Assembly (NCBI GenBank): GCA_020628375.1
Contig: JAHDFD010000030.1
Location: 1 to 35,926, forward strand
Direction: 5' to 3'
DNA length: 35,926 nt
Origin: Chitinophagales bacterium
GTDB taxonomy: Bacteria; Bacteroidota; Bacteroidia; Chitinophagales; UBA2359
Under the pieces are notes generated by a model, which did no database searches, was not told the DNA's origin, and worked only from the letters and a program-made list of their open reading frames with translations. Each line of letters begins with the position of its first letter. Position 1 is the stretch's first letter. The translations under genes and the position numbers were made by a program. Of the stretch, positions 32,786 to 35,926 are shown piece after piece.

Positions 32786-32802
32786 TTTAAACATATTCTT
32801 AA
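32786..32802 (-). promoter_or_regulatory. Recurrent AGAATATGTTTAAA motif upstream of dut
   Basis: The minus strand reads TTAAGAATATGTTTAAA, 24 nt before the dut ATG. At this distance TATGTTTA could act as a -7 box. A TTTG lies only 12 nt further upstream, which is too close for a standard -33 element. Confidence 0.45.
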
Positions 32803-33013
32803 TGCTACAAATGTAGTTTTATCCTAAATTAAGGTGTTGATTTTTCTGTTTTAATTGGAATAATTCATGCTTCAACGTACTGAATTGTATAACAAAGACG
32901 AAAGATTGGAGTATAATATCTTATTGTTAGGTAAAATTGAATACTTTATCATTACTGTAAACAATATAAAACCATTTATTTTACGTTCAAATTCTAAAAT
33001 TATTAAATTAATT

Positions 33014-33556
33014 ATGCAATTTTATAAGTCTTCAATGTGGTTAGTTTTATGCTGCCTGTCTTTTTTCCTTATATCTTGTGGGGAATCAAAGACTGATGAA
33101 CAAAAAAAAGTCGATTTAAAAACTTTGGATTGGGCAAAACGTACAAGTTTTAAATTAGATTTTAATGAAGAAAATTCCTATATCTATGATTTGAAAAGAT
33201 CGGATCGTTCACTTGTTGAAATCATTTTAGATGGAGTTGAAAAAGGAACAATTACAGCGTTTCACTTTTCAGATAAAAAACCAATGTCTAAACAAGAAGT
33301 CGATCAGCTATTCCATCCTAAAGATACAGTTACAGTTTTCGATATAGATGTCAGTAAAGAAGTAATTCAGCCTACTGTTGGTGAATTGAATCGGGCTGCG
33401 ATCCAAAAGGTCAGAATCGAACAAGAATGGTATTTCGATGAAAAAAGCCTTAAAATGACAAGCAGGATTTTAGGCTTGACTCCAATGGAAACTATTTATA
33501 ATTCAGATGGATCTGTCAGAGGAGAAGCTCCTTTATTCTGGGTTGAGTTTAATTGA
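33014..33556 (+). CDS. GldN/PorN-like lipoprotein
   Basis: A 180-residue protein with a lipoprotein signal peptide. The start at 33014 (MQFYKSSMW) is chosen because it places a lipobox L19-I20-S21-C22 at the correct distance; the upstream start at 32867 would bury the signal 50 residues in. The C-terminal half resembles GldN/PorN of the type IX secretion and gliding machinery: IEQEWYFDEKSLKM, then SRILGLTPM and the terminal APLFWVEF. GldN is normally about 300 residues, not a lipoprotein, and encoded with gldKLM; none of those genes is here. This is therefore a shorter paralogue of unknown role, probably attached to the outer membrane. The family link is from recalled motifs, not a search. 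Confidence 0.75.
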   Translation: MQFYKSSMWLVLCCLSFFLISCGESKTDEQKKVDLKTLDWAKRTSFKLDFNEENSYIYDLKRSDRSLVEIILDGVEKGTITAFHFSDKKPMSKQEVDQLFHPKDTVTVFDIDVSKEVIQPTVGELNRAAIQKVRIEQEWYFDEKSLKMTSRILGLTPMETIYNSDGSVRGEAPLFWVEFN

Positions 33557-33798
33557 AATTTACATAATCTTAAAGCAACGCTTTAAAGAATACTAACGTC
33601 TTATATCTGTTGGTTCATAAAAAAATCAATGACTATAGTTAACGTTAGTAACCGACGCTTTGATTATTGTTAAAATTATTGACATACCCCTCGTTTTTAA
33701 GACAAAAAACAAAACATCTTTTATATTTTTATTGATTTATAAAAGATGAATGATAATCTAAGCATTATAAATATTTTCAGAGTGCAAAAGAATTTTAT

Positions 33799-35926
33799 AT
33801 GAGTAAATATCTACTGTCTTTAATATTTATATTATTGTCATGTACGCTATTAACTCAACAGATAGTATATAGCAATGAACAAGTAGATATATCTGTTGAT
33901 TTATTAAGTAATAATGAATCAATGAATGTTGCTGCTTGTCCTGAAGTCTGTGTCGTTTCTCCAGTTTACATCGATTGTGAAAATGATCCTGTCCAACTAG
34001 ATGGCACCTGTTCTTCCGGTGGTATTGTTAATATAGAATGGTCTGCCATTAATGGTGGTAATATTTTATCAGGAATTAACACTTTAACACCGACTGTTGA
34101 TGCTGAAGGTGAATATATATTAAGTATAACAAGTAGTGATGGTTGTGTAGAAAGTGATACAGTAAATGTCAGTAATGATTTGGATGTATTGACATTGGCA
34201 GCCATTTTACCTTACAGTCAGGGACTTAGTGATATATGGGGATGGACTGATGCTAATGGTAATGAATATGCACTTGTTGGAACTATTAGTGGTGTGTCAA
34301 TTGTAGATGTTACTGATCCATTTAATCCTGTTGAAGTTCAATTTATAAGTATTCCCGATTTAGGTTCTACCTGGTGGGACTTAAAAACTTGTGGTGATTA
34401 TGCCTATTTTATAACAGAAGATCCAACTCCACCAGGTTTAAATATCATTGACTTGAGTAATTTGCCTGCAAGTGCACCTGTTACAACTACCCAGCTAGGA
34501 ATTGGTTACACAGACTCACATAATATTTTCATAGATGAAAACTGTATTGGTTATTTGTTTGGTGCAACAACAACTTCAGTTGGTAATGGAACTGTTATAA
34601 TAGATATTGGAGCGAATCCATTAGATCCGGTATATTTAGGTATATACAATACAAATTATGTACATGATGGTTTTGTTCAGGGAGATACACTTTATACTGG
34701 TGAAATTTATGCAGGTCAATTGGCTGTGGTTGATGTTTCTGATCCCTCTAATCCTATAGTTTTGGGTTCCATACAAACACCATTCAATTTTGCACATCAA
34801 GTTTGGGTTTCACCTGATAATACAACGGCTTTCGTACTTGATGAAAAAGCTAACGCTGTAGTTGCTGTGTATGATGTAACAAATCCTTCCAATATTATAT
34901 TATTAGATACTTGGAATGATGGAATTCCCGATGTGGTAATGCATAATGCATTTTATGTGGATGGTGGATTTTTAACAGTATCCCATTATACCTCAGGGAT
35001 CACTATTTTAGATGTCTCCGAACCCGATATTGTCGTACCCGTAGGAACTTATGATACCTCACCAAATTTTATTGGAGGTGGATTTTCTGGTCAATGGGGG
35101 AATTACCCTTATTTCCCTTCAGGAACACTGGTCGCTTCAGACAGACAAGAAGGCTTATATGTCTTCAATACAACTTATATTCCAGCTTCTTATTTAGAAG
35201 GATGTATAACTGACGATTGTACAGGTTTACCATTGACAGATGTTCAAATTGACTTGTTAGGTGCTACAAATGAAGAAGTTAATTTCAATATAACTACAGG
35301 ATGTTATAAATTAGGAATAGCTGAATGCGGTAACTATGATGTAAATATTACAGCTCCAGGCTATGACAGTCAAACAATTAATGTAGATTTAAATACTGAT
35401 GAATTTACAATACTTGATGTTATCATGATACGAGATGGTGGTTGTTGTAATGCTGATGCGGGAGATCTTATTCCGCCAGATGGAGTATCTGTTCCAGTCA
35501 GTTTTTGTTTAGGAGAAGATATGGCAGCTTTTTTAAATGACTACACAAATGTTTTTGAAACGAATCCCGGAACAGATTATAGCTATTCTTATATTATCGG
35601 GAATAATGATAATATAGTCGAAAGTTCGATTAATGGGGACTTTGACTGGAGCAACTTACCAGTTGGAGTATATAATATTTATGGCTTTTCTTATTGGAAC
35701 TTTAATACGAACACAGATATTACAAATTATATTGCTGGCATTAGCACAATTACAGAAATACAAAATGAAATATCTATCTTGAATATCTGTGCCAATATTG
35801 ATAGTTTGTATGCTAATAATGGAGTTGCAACTGTTGAAATTACAGCTCTACCTCAGGCAAATGCAGGTTTGGATGAAACGATCTGTGAGGGAGAGAGTGT
35901 GCAGTTGAATGCAAGTGGTGGCGTGA
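33799..35926 (+). CDS. Secreted choice-of-anchor-B family protein, 3' end cut off
   Basis: An open frame of 709 codons runs from ATG 33799 to the right edge with no stop. Residues 1-25 form a signal peptide (MSKYLLSLIFILLSC...). About 45-130 is an Ig/PKD-like domain. About 140-470 is a choice-of-anchor-B (LVIVD repeat) beta-propeller, with repeated units such as GVSIVDVTDPFNPVEVQ, LAVVDVSDPSNPIVLGS and ITILDVSEPDIVVPVGT. About 475-550 is a carboxypeptidase-regulatory-like domain (GCITDDCTGLPLTDVQIDLLG). The visible end begins a further domain (AGLDETICEGESVQLNASGG) common in giant Bacteroidota surface proteins. It is probably exported by type IX secretion, whose C-terminal signal would lie outside the window. 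Confidence 0.88.
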   Translation, partial: MSKYLLSLIFILLSCTLLTQQIVYSNEQVDISVDLLSNNESMNVAACPEVCVVSPVYIDCENDPVQLDGTCSSGGIVNIEWSAINGGNILSGINTLTPTVDAEGEYILSITSSDGCVESDTVNVSNDLDVLTLAAILPYSQGLSDIWGWTDANGNEYALVGTISGVSIVDVTDPFNPVEVQFISIPDLGSTWWDLKTCGDYAYFITEDPTPPGLNIIDLSNLPASAPVTTTQLGIGYTDSHNIFIDENCIGYLFGATTTSVGNGTVIIDIGANPLDPVYLGIYNTNYVHDGFVQGDTLYTGEIYAGQLAVVDVSDPSNPIVLGSIQTPFNFAHQVWVSPDNTTAFVLDEKANAVVAVYDVTNPSNIILLDTWNDGIPDVVMHNAFYVDGGFLTVSHYTSGITILDVSEPDIVVPVGTYDTSPNFIGGGFSGQWGNYPYFPSGTLVASDRQEGLYVFNTTYIPASYLEGCITDDCTGLPLTDVQIDLLGATNEEVNFNITTGCYKLGIAECGNYDVNITAPGYDSQTINVDLNTDEFTILDVIMIRDGGCCNADAGDLIPPDGVSVPVSFCLGEDMAAFLNDYTNVFETNPGTDYSYSYIIGNNDNIVESSINGDFDWSNLPVGVYNIYGFSYWNFNTNTDITNYIAGISTITEIQNEISILNICANIDSLYANNGVATVEITALPQANAGLDETICEGESVQLNASGGV

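Noticed and set aside
32867..33013. N-terminal extension of the GldN-like lipoprotein
   Set aside because: The extension would place the lipoprotein signal peptide internally; the ATG at 33014 gives a standard lipobox position.
33564..33582. A small inverted repeat TTAAAGC / GCTTTAA after the GldN-like gene as a terminator
   Set aside because: The stem is only 7 bp and no T-tract follows.
33966..34205. A 79-codon minus-strand frame
   Set aside because: It lies antisense within the long secreted-protein frame that is open to the window edge and has clear domains.

Overview
The window is AT-rich DNA (roughly one third G+C by eye) from a member of the Bacteroidota, probably of flavobacterial or a related marine type. 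The evidence is a Bacteroidota-style promoter (TTTG, 20 nt, TAnnTTTG) before a TetR gene, a GldN/PorN-like lipoprotein, a choice-of-anchor-B secreted protein, YHYH/dockerin and PKD-type domains, several cytosolic and membrane histidine kinases with the H-D-[LM]-K-x-P phosphoacceptor box, and a dut / sugar nucleotidyltransferase / TPR gene order. I cannot name the genus.

Layout. 1-1242: a partial tRNA-Phe and an FAD-dependent oxidoreductase (both minus). 1452-10818: a plus-strand block with two paralogous AGCS sodium:amino-acid symporters bracketing a cyclic-nucleotide signalling module of two six-helix class III cyclases, a small HD phosphohydrolase, and a large HD / cNMP-binding / PAS / histidine-kinase protein. 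11050-16091: minus-strand sulfatase fusion, a small secreted protein, a PAP2-like membrane protein and scpB. 16391-18913: a TPR histidine kinase converging on an unrecognised secreted protein. 19308-23504: GNAT acetyltransferase, ABC exporter, and a TetR regulator with an NAD(P)-dependent reductase, both preceded by the same operator. 23553-28712: membrane histidine kinase, fabI, TPR histidine kinase and a LytTR response regulator. 29251-32762: TPR protein, sugar nucleotidyltransferase, dut. 33014-35926: GldN-like lipoprotein and a large secreted protein that runs off the right edge.

The most interesting system is the cyclase pair at 3466-5926. Read against the mammalian membrane adenylyl cyclase C1/C2 domains, the two proteins have complementary active-site losses. 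The first keeps the ATP-specifying Lys/Asp and the transition-state Asn/Arg but has Lys in place of one metal-binding Asp. The second keeps both metal Asp but has Met and Leu in place of the purine-binding Lys and catalytic Arg. The inferred enzyme is an obligate heterodimer with one productive site, like a mammalian 12-helix adenylyl cyclase split into two genes. The genes that follow could supply a hydrolase (HD) and a receptor kinase (cNMP domain plus histidine kinase), so synthesis, breakdown and read-out of cAMP may be encoded together next to amino-acid symporters.

Intergenic DNA carries several families of small non-coding repeats: a roughly 140-bp hairpin-rich MITE-like element in four copies (two of them downstream of the two symporter genes), an AGAGTATGTTTA-ended element in two copies (one internally deleted and carrying a nested palindromic insertion), solo copies of that end motif upstream of four genes, a REP-like palindrome in two copies and a 62-bp repeat in two copies. 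No transposase, CRISPR array or phage gene was seen.
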